A stretch of DNA of 64,000 bases from Lophium mytilinum. Its lineage: Eukaryota; Ascomycota; Dothideomycetes; Mytilinidiales; Mytilinidiaceae. Below the pieces are notes generated by a model. That model did not search any database. It saw nothing but the letters and a program-made list of their open reading frames with translations, and had not been told where the DNA came from. Below are positions 1 to 12,287 of the stretch, piece after piece. The position numbers were made by a program, and so were the translations under genes. How positions within the stretch are numbered: the stretch's first letter is position 1; every line of letters begins with the position of its first letter. Where the stretch lies: assembly GCA_010093605.1 (NCBI GenBank), contig MU004201.1, forward strand, positions 135,216 to 199,215, given 5' to 3'.

Positions 1-85
1 TTATACTGTTGAAGTGATGACACCGAGTTCCTGTTGATTTTCGTGGCCGTGCGCGGGCTCGGATTAAACTTAAGTCCACTAACTG
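1..85 (+). mobile_element. Tc1/mariner copy, 3' terminus only
   Basis: This is the last 85 bp of a Tc1/mariner-type DNA transposon that begins left of the window. It matches, with a few transitions, the 3' end of the complete copy at 40,445-41,800. The outer end reads ...CCACTAACTG followed by a TA target dinucleotide at 86-87, as expected for this superfamily. The downstream sequence continues as the hAT-like MITE, and the intact sister MITE at 27,340-28,019 supplies the uninterrupted site (ACATACCCG), so insertion into that MITE is well supported. No transposase sequence remains in view. Confidence 0.85.
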
Positions 86-610
86 TACCTGTTTTACTAT
101 GCGTACTTCCCGTTTTCTATAGTATATATAGGCTGTTATATTACTATCTACATGCCTATATACCTATAAGCATTCTAAAACTATTAAATCCTTACCTTAT
201 TACAACCCCTCCGCATTAAGCCTGGCCCCCGGACATTACTGCTGTACTCCTCTAACTATCCTAATTAATATGCCTCCGTTTCCTCCTTGTATAATACAAG
301 CTAACGTAGGAGCTCCGCATAGCTAAGCTGCGCTAGCGCTGCCTAAGGCTAAGGCTATGCTAGTGGTGGTTTAAGGGCCGTAGTAAGTGTATTATAGAGG
401 AGGATAAGGATAAGAAGGTAATTATTTATAGCTACGACGCATTTAGGGTTTAGAGAGAGCATTTAGAATTAGTAAGAAACGTAAGCGAGCGAATTGGAGG
501 CATCGGAGAACCCCTCCGAGCCAATTAGACAATTAGACGGAAGGGGGGTGTAAGTGGAGTAAAAAATGGGTGTAATTAGAGCTAAAACGGGGTGCGGAGT
601 TAGCATCGCC
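86..610. mobile_element. hAT-like MITE, right-hand part (interrupted by Tc1/mariner)
   Basis: This stretch is a diverged sister of the complete MITE at 27,340-28,019. Shared blocks include CCCTCCGCATTAAGCCTGG, the GAGCGAATYGGAGGC stretch and the terminal GGTGYGG...CCCTT end. The left part of the element lies beyond the Tc1 insertion and the window edge. The copy carries many transitions relative to the sister and a short extra segment near 235-350. It encodes nothing recognisable; a 61-codon open frame at 34-219 spans the Tc1 and MITE junction and is fortuitous. Confidence 0.8.
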
Positions 611-1139
611 CTTATATTTAGCTTTATATCCTCTATCTTCTGTGTTAGTTATGCCTATAGTCTCTAGTATAGCTTAACTAATGCATTTATTAGGTTGTTA
701 ATAACGCGTCTAATAGACCTATAGATAAACTAGTAGAATTAGTCTATTTCTATAGGAGAAGAGGGTAGCTTATTCTATAGCGGGGCTTATATATGCTAGG
801 CTTTATAGAAGGTGTCTTAAACGCACTAGTAGGCGTTTTTATAGGGCTTTTAATCGTATTAGGGTTATTATTAATAGTATTATTATTAGTTCTATAGGTA
901 CTATATATTTGTTAGAAGTTATTAATCTAACGCTCTTAGTCACGTAACTTCCGGGACTGCCGGTTACGTGTAGCCCTCTCCTGTAGTATATATGGGCGAT
1001 GCCCCTCGAGTTAAATATAATTAAGGATTTACTTTAACAGGTTATAAGCCCGGGTGCTCTACACCTCTAACCTATCTTTACTACACCTAATAAGTTATTT
1101 TAATAACTCCCTTATAAAAATGTTTACCCGACATAATAC
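611..1139. other. Unassigned degraded sequence, possible solo LTR from about 910
   Basis: No coding domain is recognised here. From 614 to 908 the sequence is TA-rich and low in complexity. At about 910 a TGTTAGAAG motif begins a stretch of higher GC content (CACGTAACTTCCGGGAC) that could be the start of an LTR of a copia-like element; no partner LTR or TSD is visible in the window. From about 1,020 it may already be leader or gag of Gypsy element B. The assignment is weak. Confidence 0.3.
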
Positions 1140-2300
1140 TGAAGAGAAGCTAAAAGCTAAAAATTCTTAGCTCGCCGCTTAAACAACGCGCACGCGCAGG
1201 ACGGCCGTCGCGACTTTAACCGAGCTCGTCGCGACTCCAACCGGGCCCAGCGTGAAGTGTCTACTACTAAGACTAATAACCGTATTATAGTTAAGAAGAC
1301 CACTATAGTTCTATTGCTAAGCGTTCTACTACATATTTACTTGCGCCTAAGTAAAGAAGGACGCTGCTTTAGTTGCTTTATGCAAAACTACTGTGCTAGC
1401 AACCCTAAATGCGCTATAGCTAGAAAGACTATAATAGAGACTTAGCGCGATAAGCGCCTCGCCGCTGCTGGCATCAACAGTATAGAACTCAACGCTTTTA
1501 ACTATAGTAGTAACTAGGAGTGTTAATATAAATATAAATACAACGAGGAATAAGGATAAGACAACAACGACCTAGGCGTTCATTCCGACGATTCGGGAAA
1601 CGCTTGATCTCTAACGAAAGTCGTCGTTAAAGATGGTTAGAAGACACGCTAGCTTAAGCTCTCGCACGTATTTAAGAGCTCGAGCTACCTCCTCTAAAAC
1701 TACCTAATATTAAGCTCTCCGCATGCGCTGTTGGGCTTACCCCTCTCTCTAGTAAGCAAATGGACTTCAACTGCAAGATTATTACTTTAACTGGAACAGT
1801 TAAATTAACTGTTCTTATAGACTCTAGCTGTAGAGGCTTTGCGTTCATCTCTATAAGCTTTGCTAGATATTATAAGCTTAACGTCTATAAAGCCACTCTA
1901 CGCAATATTAAGCTACTAAACGGATCTACTTCTATTATCGATTAAGCAGCTAAAGTTACTATGCAAATTAAAGGCTACTACAACAAGTTCTGGGCTCTAA
2001 TATACAACCTTAAGGGCTACAATATTATTCTCGGCATGGGCTAGCTTATGACGCACGACGCTTATATAAAATTCAGTACCCGAATAATGCAGCTAGACTT
2101 AGATTACTGCCGCTCCCGGTGCCTGGTTAACTATAAACCCGTTTATATCTAGTCTAAAGACCCCGTCGCCCGCACTAGTAAGCGCCTGTTCCAGTAGAAG
2201 CTCAACGCTTAGCTCGCTGCCCCTAAAACACTTAATATTAACGCAGTGTCCAGCGATAAGTATTTGTATAACTCTTAGTAATTACTAGAGGAAGATACTA
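1140..2300 (+). pseudogene. Gypsy B gag end and protease remnant
   Basis: Around 1,350-1,410 a cysteine-rich stretch (GRCFSCFMQNYCASNPKC) resembles a retroviral zinc knuckle at the end of gag. Around 1,815-1,870 a TVLIDSSCRGFAF stretch sits where the aspartic protease active site is expected, and about 2,020-2,045 (YNIILGMG) fits the protease flap/second hydrophobic motif. The protein would act in particle assembly and polyprotein maturation. This is a fossil with many breaks. Confidence 0.6.
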
Positions 2301-2399
2301 TCTACGTATAGCCTAAACATTTCGAGCTGGCGCTCGCAGATAAGAAAATAGAAGCCTAAGCGCGCGCTAATAGACATCTATATAAACCAGGTGATATTA

Positions 2400-3534
2400 T
2401 TCTAGGTCTAGCTAATTTTACTAATAACTTGGCGGCCATTAGCCTCTACGCAATATTAAAGGACGACCAACGAAAGTTCTTTAAGAAGATAGAGCGCACG
2501 CTAATAACACGCGATGAATTTAAAGCACTAGTACCCAGGGAATATTATAGCTTTCTTAATGTATAGGACCCAAAAGAAGCTAATAAGCTTCCACTCTATT
2601 GTAAAGTAAAGGACGGCACTAACATCGACCACTACATTAATATTAAACTAGAAACTAAGGCCCCGGCCCGCAAAGTCTATAGACTCTTACAAGATAAGAC
2701 ATTAGTAGTTAAAACATTTATTAACAAGATGTACGGTAAGGGCTACATTAGGAAAAGCAATAGTTAATATGCAGCTCCTATTATCGTTGTCCACAAGCCA
2801 GGCGGAGGCCTACGCATCTGCGTTAATTATTGAGGCCTTAACGCTGTCACAATTAAGGCCCGCAACGTCCCTCCGGCCATAAAAGACACCTTGGCCTTAC
2901 TTAAACACGCCCGATACTATATAAAATTCAATGTCATTACTGCCTTCAACGCTATTTAAATGCGAGAAGGCGACGAAAAGTATACGGCGTTCCTCACGAG
3001 ATACGGCCTATTTAAATTCACCGTCCTGCCCTTTAGCTTGTGCAATGCCCCAGCGACGTTCTAAGCCTTTATTAACAACGTACTCTTAGAGTACTTAGAC
3101 AATTTCTATACGGCGTATCTTAACAACATCCTTATTTTCAGTGAGATGTTGGAGGAACACGTAGGCCACGTTAAGAAGGTCCTCTAGCGACTCCGCAAGG
3201 CCGGCCTCTTCCTCGACATTACTAAGTGTAAATTCCATAAGCAGGAAGTTAAGTATCTAGGCGTTATTATTAGCGTGGACGGTCTTAAGATGGACCCAGC
3301 TAAAGTTAAGATAGTAGTTGATTAGCTATAACTATAAAACCTCCGTAACGTATAAGCTTTCCTGGGCTTCCGCAACTTCTACCGGCAATTTATTGTTGCC
3401 TATTCTAATATTGCAGGACCCCTTATAAGACTTACCAGGGCTAAGGTCCACAAGTAGTTCGCCTTTCTATAGCAGGAAGGCAGCTTAGAAGATTTCTCCT
3501 TTAAGCAAATAAAGCAAGCGTTTGTTAACGCTCC
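2400..3534 (+). pseudogene. Gypsy B reverse transcriptase and start of RNase H (fossil)
   Basis: Reverse transcriptase motifs of the Ty3/Gypsy class run from about 2,640 to 3,330: a KPGGGLRICV-like block near 2,795, an [13 protein letters not shown]-like block near 3,000-3,040 and a YLNNILIFS stretch near 3,112-3,140 at the position of the catalytic YxDD box. The thumb/connection (FLGFRNFYRQFI-like) lies near 3,360-3,395, and RNase H begins before the A1 insertion at 3,535. The frame sense continues at 11,826. Broken in many places. Confidence 0.75.
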
Positions 3535-3739
3535 TGTGACGGATCTAGGCCTCTTTCCTAGCTACGAACCTAGCACGTGCCTGATAGTCACGTGCTCGCT
3601 AGGAACATCGTTGTTCCGCCACCGGCGTGCCTCTCTAGATAGATCGCGAGCAGCCTCATACTCCGGCTCCTTGCAGCACGTCTTGTAATACAATCCTACT
3701 TCTCGTTTAATACACCTCCGTACCTTACTGCCCGTGACA
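3535..3739 (+). repeat. 5' LTR of Gypsy A1
   Basis: The 205-bp LTR begins TGTGACGGATC and ends CCCGTGACA, giving the TG...CA ends and a short terminal inverted repeat (TGTGAC/GTGACA). It matches the 3' LTR at 11,616-11,820 with about six transitions and the A3 LTRs (29,251-29,455 and 37,340-37,544) in inverse orientation. Confidence 0.95.
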
Positions 3740-3847
3740 CTACGTGCTGCCTAAACACACGATTTTCTTTTCCACAACTCCGATTGCTCGTCGTAAAGTT
3801 ACGCTGGACTATACTGCCAGCAGCCTTAACACCATCACTTTAGCATC

Positions 3848-4045
3848 AAATAGCCTGCGGGCCGCTCAGTTAAATAGCCTGCGGGCTGCTCAGCTAATAA
3901 GCCTACGGGCCGCTCATTAATCGGCCTACGGGTCTGCCTAGTCCACGGCCTGCGGGTTAGCTTAGTCAATCTGCTTAGTATACGGCCTGCGGGTCTGCTT
4001 AGTTACACGGCCTGCGGGTCTGCCCAGTCACACAGCCTGCGGGCG
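3848..4045 (+). repeat. GC-rich minisatellite in the A-family leader
   Basis: Imperfect tandem units of about 20-25 bp built on GCCTGCGGGCCGCTCAGTTA repeat some eight to nine times between the 5' LTR and gag of A1. The same array occurs at the equivalent place in A3 (about 36,985-37,130, inverse) and A2 (about 57,350-57,545). The core GCGGCCCGCAGGC is close to self-complementary. Whether it works in transcription, packaging or not at all cannot be told from sequence. Confidence 0.8.
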
Positions 4046-4421
4046 AATCTAAACAGCCTTGCCATAGGCTGTTACATACTTGCTATATAAACAACCCTCT
4101 TCTTCGCATTACGTGGTTCTTATATAAGACTGCGCAGATTTTTCCTAATAATTTACCATACGCCGACCTGACTCAGGACCGGCCATGTAGCCAATCCAAC
4201 CAGCCGCCCTCTTCCTCTTTCTCTTCCTCTCTCTCACTCACCTCCTACCTACAACTTCCACCAACCCCCACGAAGCTGTGAGGGGCCCACTCCTGTACTA
4301 TTCTGCGTAGCCATTAATCATCCTGCGCAACCGACGGGTTGACGGTTCCTCCATCATTTCGCGCGATACGCCAGTTGCGCGCTACAGCTACCATTTCCTC
4401 TTACCAGCGCACCGCCCCACT

Positions 4422-6660
4422 ATGAGCACTGCTGAGAACCCCGTCTTCGTTGAATCCGAGCCTGACTCCGACCACGACAGCGATTCTACCTCTAGTGACG
4501 ACCTAGCCATGTCAGTCTCTCCATTACAAGCCCGCCTTAAGCGCAAGCACCAGTCCTCCCAGGAGGACGAACCCGAACAATTCGCCCAAGACCCCAACGC
4601 CCCAGTTAACACTTAATTTACGTCCGCTACTATGGGACGGAGCCAGCAACAGGTCCCCCTTAATGATAACAACGACGACAAGACCGAAAACGTTAATAGC
4701 CCTTCCTTGGGAGCAATCAACACCCCAGGAAAGAAATAAGTTGGTGAAACCCTGTCACGCCTTATGGCGCAAACGCCGGGCAATTTCGTTGAAGACTCTA
4801 CGTTTATCGACTATTCCACCGTCGGTAAAGATAAACAACTTGGCCTCATCTAAATTGATGACGCGAACACTTACCTCACGCTTATTAAGGCCAACCCTAT
4901 AAAACAGTTTCAGATCTTACAAGGATACAAGATGCAAGCCTAACGCGAAGAGATTGCACGCGAAGACGCTAAAGAGCGTTGCCGCGCACTACAGATTAAA
5001 GTTGATCTCGAACGCAACATCGCAAAGGAACAAGAGGATGCTGCCAAAGACAAGGAGGATAAAGTGCAGGAACTCTTGGAACAGGCAGAAGAACTCCAGA
5101 AGGAACTTACGGAAGCAAAGAGTGAATTTAATAAGCTTACTAGAGCCTCTACCAGCGAACAAGTGCAAGTCTATAAAGACAAGGTAGCTGCGCAGGAGAC
5201 TGAACTCGCTAGTAAAGCTGACGAACTCCTCCACCTCTCCACAAAGAATGAGAAGCTCGAGCGGAAGCTGGAGGAAACTAAGGGGAAGCTCCAAAAGGCT
5301 ATAGAACAAGCCGAGCGACAGGTTAAGAACCTAGCTATATACAAAGACAACTACCACAAGGCTAAAATAGCTTACGAACTTTAAGTGAGCAAAGTAACAA
5401 AGCTGGAGAAGGAAGCCATGAAGCTTCAACGCCAGACAATCGCCACCAACGCTATGGCGTCTACCCCTGAACAACAAGCTATACCAGTCAAGACCGCAGC
5501 CACGACTTCACGGAAGCTTGCCCAGCCTGATGCTATTAACAGTCTCTTTCCGATTGCATAACCTCTATTTGGCGGCGATGGCTATAGCGACGACGAGAAC
5601 CCGCGTAAGCGCAAAAAACGATCTAAGAAATCTCGTCGGAACAAGCGACGTGGCGATGATAACCCTAGCAGCTCTGACAGCTCTACCAGCTTGTCCGATT
5701 CAGATGACGACCGCTGTAGTTCTGGTCGACACCACTCCAAGCGCCACCGCTCGCGCTTACGTTCGCGCTTAAGGTCGCACACACGCAACTACATTGCGGA
5801 CGCCCCAGAATTCACCGGTGACAAGGTACAATACCCCGGTTGGAAGGCTCGCGTCATGCTTAAGATTTCCGGAGGAGGTTGTGAGTTTCGAAACGACCAT
5901 CTACAGCTTGGGCATATGATCTCCCGGATCAAGCTTAACTTAGTGGCAGGACAATTTATAACCTCGAAGCAGATGTCTAAAGACAAACTTGTTACGCTAG
6001 CAGATGCGTGGGCCTTCCTTAACGATTGATTCCTCGACCCTGACATGGAGAATACGGCCCGAAACAAGATCCGCACAATGTTCTAAGAACAAAATGAATT
6101 AATAGACGATTTCTGGAGCCGTATTACGGAGCAAGCCAATATGATACCTAAATGGGACGACGACGACACGATGACCGTAATTCGGGAGCAAGGACTTGTC
6201 TGGGTCAACAAGGGCGCCACAATGGGAAAGCTGTTCGCTAGGACTGCGGACATGGTAGCAGCTATGCGCCGCTATTAGCGCAACAACGACACATTAATCC
6301 GTGTCCATGCGGCACACCGCGCTAACCCAACTATCTAGCGGAGCCAGCGCGGCGGGCGGGGCGGATATCGAGGAGGCTACAATACTTGTGGAGGCTATTA
6401 GTCGCAGCGCGGCTTATACACCTAAACTCCTTAGCCTAACCAACCTCTCGCCATTGCAGCCGCCGGTGTTAACAACACTAATCCGCGTACAGGTTAGCTA
6501 TGGGCCCCAGTCAATGTTCCAAACGGCTAGAAACCCCCGGGCGTGATGACCGACGCTGAGCGCGCTACATTAAGAGCCAACGGCACCTGCTACCGCTGTC
6601 GCATACCCGGCTGCGAGAAGGACAACCCTAATTGCCCCATGGCTTAGCTTGTAGCTTAGC
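4422..6660 (+). pseudogene. Gypsy A1 gag region with coiled coil and zinc knuckle
   Basis: The region opens with an acidic/Ser-rich N-terminus from ATG 4,422 (MSTAENPVFVESEPDSD). About 4,930-5,480 encodes a long Lys/Glu/Leu heptad coiled coil (for example KLERKLEETKGKLQKA near 5,254-5,301). Ser/Arg-rich segments follow at 5,590-5,790, then a conserved gag core at 5,790-6,290 (APEFTGDKVQYPGWKARVM at 5,802-5,858). A zinc knuckle-like CYRCRIPGCEKDNPNCP lies near 6,590-6,640. It would form the particle shell. It is fossil, broken into several frames. Confidence 0.75.
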
Positions 6661-7004
6661 GCCCGGCTCCACCTCCACGTCAACCTGGCGCCCTAGCTAT
6701 TCGCGCCATGAACTTAGTCACTTAGCAAGGACACGGCCATGGATAGGGAAATGCTTAGCCCTAGGTCACAGCCGCGACTTAGGGCCTACGGTAAGTGGTT
6801 CTAACTTGGTACTAGTTACACGGTCAGCATATAAAGGAATAGTGGGCACGATAAATAAGCTGGATAAACTTAGGCTAGAATCCATGGACACTCTTAAGAT
6901 TAGCGAGGCTTCAATTCGGACGGATGTCCCTCTCCAGGACAAGTACCATTTAAAGCTTATAGGAGACGTCTAGACATATAAAAATAGTAAGCCTCTATCT
7001 ACAA

Positions 7005-10000
7005 CACCCACCCTTTCTCTACTTGATAGTGGAGCTACACGTATCTTTATTGACACCACTTACGCGCATACTAATAACCTTCCCCTCATTCCCCTAATAA
7101 AAGCTCGTACCCTCGAACTCGCAGACGGAGGAGCCGTTGCGAAGAAGATTACTTACGCCGCACTTGTCTATTTTAGTCTAAATGGGCACGCGGAATAATT
7201 TGAAGCTTTCGTCACAGACCTTAGTCCGGCGTCAATCATCCTAGGCTACGAATGGCTTGAAAGACACAACCCCGCGATCGATTGGCAAGAACACCGCGTT
7301 GATTTCTTCCGCCCGTACTGCAGGCGTTACTGTATAAGGAACAGCTCAACTATATTAGTGTGGAGCCCGTCCCATCGCCCTTAAGCTGCTCTCTCTCCTG
7401 CAATAGAGAACGACGCGGTTGACACGCACTACGTTTTAGCTGGGCCAACTCATGCCTACATGCGAAAGGGCTAGCTCACGGAGGAGCTGCCGCTCCACGT
7501 ACTGCAAGAAATCGACGCTAATCACGACATATTAATATATAACAACGGTATCCAGGTCCTCATTATATAACAAGGCACTAACGTACCTAAACGCGTTAAC
7601 GCAATTACTATGACGGACATTAATAAGTTTCTGCGGGCCAAGACCTACATGACCAAGGAGGACATTCTGCGCAAGCTTCCTAAGGAATATCATTAGTTTG
7701 TTGACGTATTTAATCAAACCGACGCCAATACGCTTCCACCTAATCGACCCGGTGTAGACCATGAGATCTATCTACTCCCTGGAGCAGAAGAGAAACTTCT
7801 ACGAGCGCGACCGTACCCAATGTCAAAGGGTGAACTCCAGGTAGTAAAGAAATGGATAGACGACAACCTCGCCAAAGGCTTCATTAAACCAGCTCAATCT
7901 AATATATCTTCGCCAATTCTCCTCGTCCGCAAGCCGGGCGGCGGAGTACGTTTTTGCGTGGACTACCGCGCCGTCAATGCCCTCACTGTTAAATTACAGT
8001 ATCCTATTCCATTGATACAAGAAACCGTAAACCGGCTTAGCCACGCTAAGTGGTTCACTAAACTAGATATTATCGGCGCATTTAATAGAATCCAAATGAG
8101 ACTAGAAGACGAGCGTTTTATAGGGTTTGCAATACGCTATGGCGCATTTAAGTCTAAAGTCCTTCCGTTTAGTCTTACAGGGGGACCAGCGACCTTCTAG
8201 GGCTACATTAACAACGCACTTTACGACTTTCTCGACGATTTCTACTCCGCATACTTGGACGATATTCTAATATACTCTACAGATAAGGCTCAACACGAGG
8301 AGCACGTTAAAAAGGTGCTCCAGCGGTTACGCAAGCACGGCCTGCAAGCCGACATTGAGAAATCAGAGTTCAGCGTTAAACAGGTGAAGTACTTAGGCCT
8401 AATTATCACCACAAACGGTATACGTATGGATCCGGAAAAAGTGGAAGCTATTATAAGCTGGCAGACACCTACGTGCATTAAAGACGTGCAAGCTTTCCTC
8501 GGCCTGGCTAACTTCTACCGGCGTTTTGTTCACGGCTTCTCTTGCATTGTTTACCCACTCACTTTAATGATGCGCACATCCGACAGTAACAAGAAGAACA
8601 AGAAAGGGAGACCTCAGCTAAAATTTGCATGGACTAATGATTGCGAGAAAGCGTTCTAAGTCCTTAAAGAAGCTTTCACTTCTGCGCCGGTACTAGCCCA
8701 CTTCTAATACGGTAAGAAGGTCTATGTTGAAATAGATGCATCTAATTATATTGTCGCTGGCGTTATGTCGCAAATAGGAGAAGACGGGCTTTTGCACCCC
8801 GTCGCCTTCTTCTCTACAAAGATGACGCCGCAAGAGACCAACTACGAGATATACGACAAGGAACTCCTAGCAATCATTAAAGCTTTCGAACAATGGCGCC
8901 CCGAACTCGCCAGTGCGGACCCAGAGGATCTAACTGAGATCCTTACGGATTACCGTAACTTGGAATGGTTTATGACAACCAAGCAGCTCAATAGACGACA
9001 AGCGCGATGGGCAGAGTTCCTTGCCGGATTCAATTTCAAGATTATTTATCGGCCAGGAGTATTCGGTGTCAAGCCCGACAGCTTAACTAGACGTTCACAA
9101 GACTTGCTATAAGGACCAGACGACCCGCGCAATTAATTTCAACATCAGACAATACTTAAGAGCCATTACTTGGGTCTAGGCGTAGCACCGATCGTTAGCG
9201 ATAAGGAACTGGATAATACATTTGAGGATACCGAATAGATAAGCTATATAATGAGTAGCCCGTCGGCCGACTCTATACTAAGCTCCTTGTTTAAAGAGCT
9301 TCTATGTCACCTCATGCTCGACCCGTTACCAGCCGCAAGCCTCCATCTTAACTTCTTCCAGCTCGCTCCCGCTACTATACAAGAAGACGGCGCACTGCCT
9401 GCAAGGGCGCCTGAACCTGGTGACAAGCCTAAACAATTACTTAGTGATCTAATTGGCGACGCGTATTAATTACCATTGCCACCGGAGGAACCGATAGACC
9501 CCGCAGTGCACTCGCTGATAGCGTTGGTGCGGAAGGAGGCGCGCACTCTCCCTACGGAACTACGATAGTTGCTTGGCAACCTCAACATGGGCGCGTTCGA
9601 GGTTATTGGCAACGACGCGGACGCCCGCTTATACTATCACGGCAGATTATATATTCCAGATCACGCCGCACTACGCCTACGTCTACTGCAGGTCTCGCAT
9701 ATAGTACCAGCCAGTGGTCACCCAGGAAAGCACGGGACGTATAAGCTCCTCTAGAGGTATTACTTCTAGCCTAAGATGATGGAGTTAGTTAAGTAATTCA
9801 CCAAGGCCTGTTATGGTTGTCGCCGAGCCAAGGCTTCTAGAAGCAAGAAGTAAGGCCTACTTCGCAGCTTGCCCGTAGATAAACACCGTTAGACCGATAT
9901 TGCATTCGATTTTGTTACAGATCTTCCTCCCTGTGTTAGGAACGGTATTAAATACACCTTAATCCTCGTTGTTATTGACCGCTTGTCTAAGCAACGACAC

Positions 10001-11000
10001 TATATCCCTATGGCAGGAATGACAGCTAAAGACGTCGCCGACGCGTTTGTACGGGAAATCTTCCGCCTACACGGGTTACTACAGAGGATTGTTAGTGACT
10101 TGGGCACCAACTTTATATTGGACTTCTGGCGCCGCGTTTATACGCGCCTAGGCGTTAATCCATAAATGTCTACGGCGTATTACCCTAAAACGGATGGGTA
10201 GACGGAGAACGCTAACTCGTTTATAAAAGCCTTTCTACGGCTATTTGTTAACTACCAGCAAAGTGACTAGGTCGACCAGCTGCCTATTGGCGAATTTGTT
10301 GCGAATAACACAGTTAACGCCTCCATAGGGTTCTCACCCTTCTTCTTTAACCATGGTTTCTATCCAAGGCAAGGCATGGAACCGCTAGCTCCCCTAGAAT
10401 AAGGCCTTGTCCACCACACCCGCATAAACTTAACGCTTGCTAACTAATACGTTACTTATCTGCAAGAGGTGCTCACAGAGGGACAACAGCGGATGACCTG
10501 GGCTAAGGACAGGCAAGCTGAATTTGTAAATCGACACTGTAACCCGCCACCACTGATGAGAGTGAATGATTGGGTCTGGCTCGACGCCCGGAACGTTAAA
10601 ACGGAACGTAAGAACAAGTCCTTAGACCACAAGAACATCGGACTATACTAAATTAAGAAAGTTATTAACTACGGCGCTATATATAAACTTAAGCTTCTAT
10701 AGGACATGCTAGCTAAATAAGTATAGCCTGTGTTCTTACTATACTTGCTACACCTTAATGACTCTCAACCGATTGAGGGTCAACGATAACCCGAGCCGCC
10801 GCCCGTTGTAGTAGTTGATGAAGGAGGACAAGAGAATATAGAGTATCCGATTAAGGACATTATCGCTAGCAGATGGCGACAACGCGGATGCTACCAGGAA
10901 TTACAATATAAGCCCTGGTGGACTGGTTACACTGCACTAAGTAATTGGGAGAATTGGAGCTGCTTTAAGGGAGAAGGCGCTTGGAAACTAGTATAGCGTT
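7005..11000 (+). pseudogene. Gypsy A1 pol region (protease, RT, RNase H, integrase, chromodomain)
   Basis: Parts in order: aspartic protease with LLDSGATRIF near 7,018-7,047; reverse transcriptase about 7,780-8,470 with KPGGGVRFCVDYRAVNA (near 7,933) and an intact-looking YLDDILIYS box near 8,251-8,278; RNase H about 8,690-9,095; integrase zinc-binding region about 9,695-9,840 (H and C pairs, CYGCRRAK); integrase core about 9,880-10,400 with the DRLSKQRHYIP block near 9,978; chromodomain-like end about 10,840-10,990 (IKDIIASRW). The chromodomain suggests targeting to marked heterochromatin, as in other chromoviruses. It is a fossil with many breaks. Confidence 0.85.
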
Positions 11001-11440
11001 TCCACTAGCTACACCCGCGTAAGGATGGGCCCTACTAAGACTTTCCAAAACCACCGGAAGGATGGCGACACGACGAGGACCCGGATTTGAACGATAACCT
11101 GGACTTGAACGATAACGAGCACCCCGCTGCGCGTATAGTAGCCCTACGGCCAGAATTAGTTAAAGTTAACAGCTTGAAGATTACGACGTAAGCTATAAGG
11201 TCAGCTAGCTGATCAAAGTAAGACCGAACTCTTCGCTTTAGATTGGATCCTCCGCCGCACGGTTTCCGCCAAGTCGTTAGAGAAGGTTGTTACCTAGTAA
11301 CGTTGTGAGCACGCCGCCGCAAGACTCTAGGTTTATCTACGATTATAGGTTGTAGTGCAGTGCGCACCGGACTCCCGCTAAGTATACTGAGGTTATAGGG
11401 CTACTAATACATAAGGCAAAACGCTTACTAACGTTCTAAT

Positions 11441-11530
11441 TCCATCACGATCAGTCCTTCCATTACGATCAGCCCTTCCATCACGATTAGTCCTTCTATT
11501 ACGATTAGCCCTTCCATTACAGCCGCCTCC
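11441..11530 (+). repeat. 18-bp tandem repeat near the 3' end of Gypsy A1
   Basis: About five copies of an 18-bp unit (CCTTCCATYACGATYAGY) lie between the end of pol and the polypurine tract. Similar but fewer units are visible in A3 near 29,565-29,605 (inverse). Confidence 0.8.
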
Positions 11531-11615
11531 TGCATACTCGCCACGGCTCCGCAGCCTTACGGTTTGTACAGCTCTTATTTGGAGGAGGGGTTTCCTTTAT
11601 TAAGGGGGGGGGTAG

Positions 11616-11820
11616 TGTGACGGATCTAGGCCTCTTTCCTAGCTATAAACCTAGCACGTGCCTAATAGTCACGTGCTCGCTAGAAACATCGTTGTTCCGC
11701 CACCGGCGTGCCTCTCTAGATAGATCGCGAGCAGCCTTATACTCCGGCTCCTTGCAGCACGTCTTGTAATACAATCCTACTTCTCGTTTAATACACCTCC
11801 GTACCTCACTGCCCGTGACA
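11616..11820 (+). repeat. 3' LTR of Gypsy A1, preceded by its polypurine tract
   Basis: The 205-bp LTR starts TGTGACGGATC and ends GTGACA. It is preceded by a G-rich polypurine tract (TTAAGGGGGGGGG, about 11,600-11,612), the plus-strand primer used by LTR elements. The GCTCC duplication follows directly at 11,821-11,825. Confidence 0.95.
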
Positions 11821-12287
11821 GCTCCTTAGATAGCTTATTTTAATCTAGACCTAGAGACGTGGGTGGAATGCAACGCATCTAATACTGTTACGGCTGCTAT
11901 ACTGTCTTAAATGCAGGCTAACGGGGTCCTCCGCCCTATCGCGTTTATGTCTCATTAAATGAGCGCGGCCTAACTTAATTACTAGATCTATAATAAAGAG
12001 CTTCTAGTAATTATTTACGCCTTTAAAGAATGGCGCATAGAGCTAGCAGGCTACGGGCACGGCGATCTAATTAAAGTTCTTTTAGATTATTGGACCTTAC
12101 AATACTTTATAGAAACTAAGCAGCTTAATTAAAGATAGGCTAGATGGGCTAAATTCCTCTCTAAATTTAACTTCCGGATTACTTACAGGCCAGGCAAAGA
12201 TAATAGCAAAGCTAACTTGCTAACCAGGCGCCCAGGTAATATACCGGATAAGAACGACAAGCGCTATAAAATCTAGCAATAGACTAT
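11821..12287 (+). pseudogene. Gypsy B RNase H, continuation after A1
   Basis: After the target duplication the sense of element B resumes: a WVECNASN block near 11,862, a [21 protein letters not shown]-like block near 11,990-12,050 and [14 protein letters not shown] near 12,172-12,213 at the end of RNase H. The frame stops making retroelement sense at 12,288, where the piggyBac-like element begins, and resumes at 15,366. Confidence 0.8.

Larger units (their letters stand above)
3535..11820 (+). mobile_element. Gypsy element A1, structurally complete, broken coding
   Basis: This is an 8,286-bp Ty3/Gypsy element with two 205-bp LTRs, inserted into the RNase H region of element B. The 5-bp target duplication GCTCC is perfect (3,530-3,534 and 11,821-11,825). 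Order of parts: 5' LTR, GC-rich repeat leader, gag with a long coiled coil and zinc knuckle, protease, reverse transcriptase, RNase H, integrase, chromodomain, 3' repeat and polypurine tract, 3' LTR. The two LTRs differ at only about six positions, all transitions, so this is one of the younger retroelements here. It nonetheless has a couple of dozen coding breaks and is a fossil. Confidence 0.93.

Noticed and set aside
11441-11530. Regularly spaced repeats resembling a CRISPR array
   Set aside because: Units are 18 bp and directly adjacent with no spacers, inside a eukaryotic retrotransposon; it is a minisatellite.
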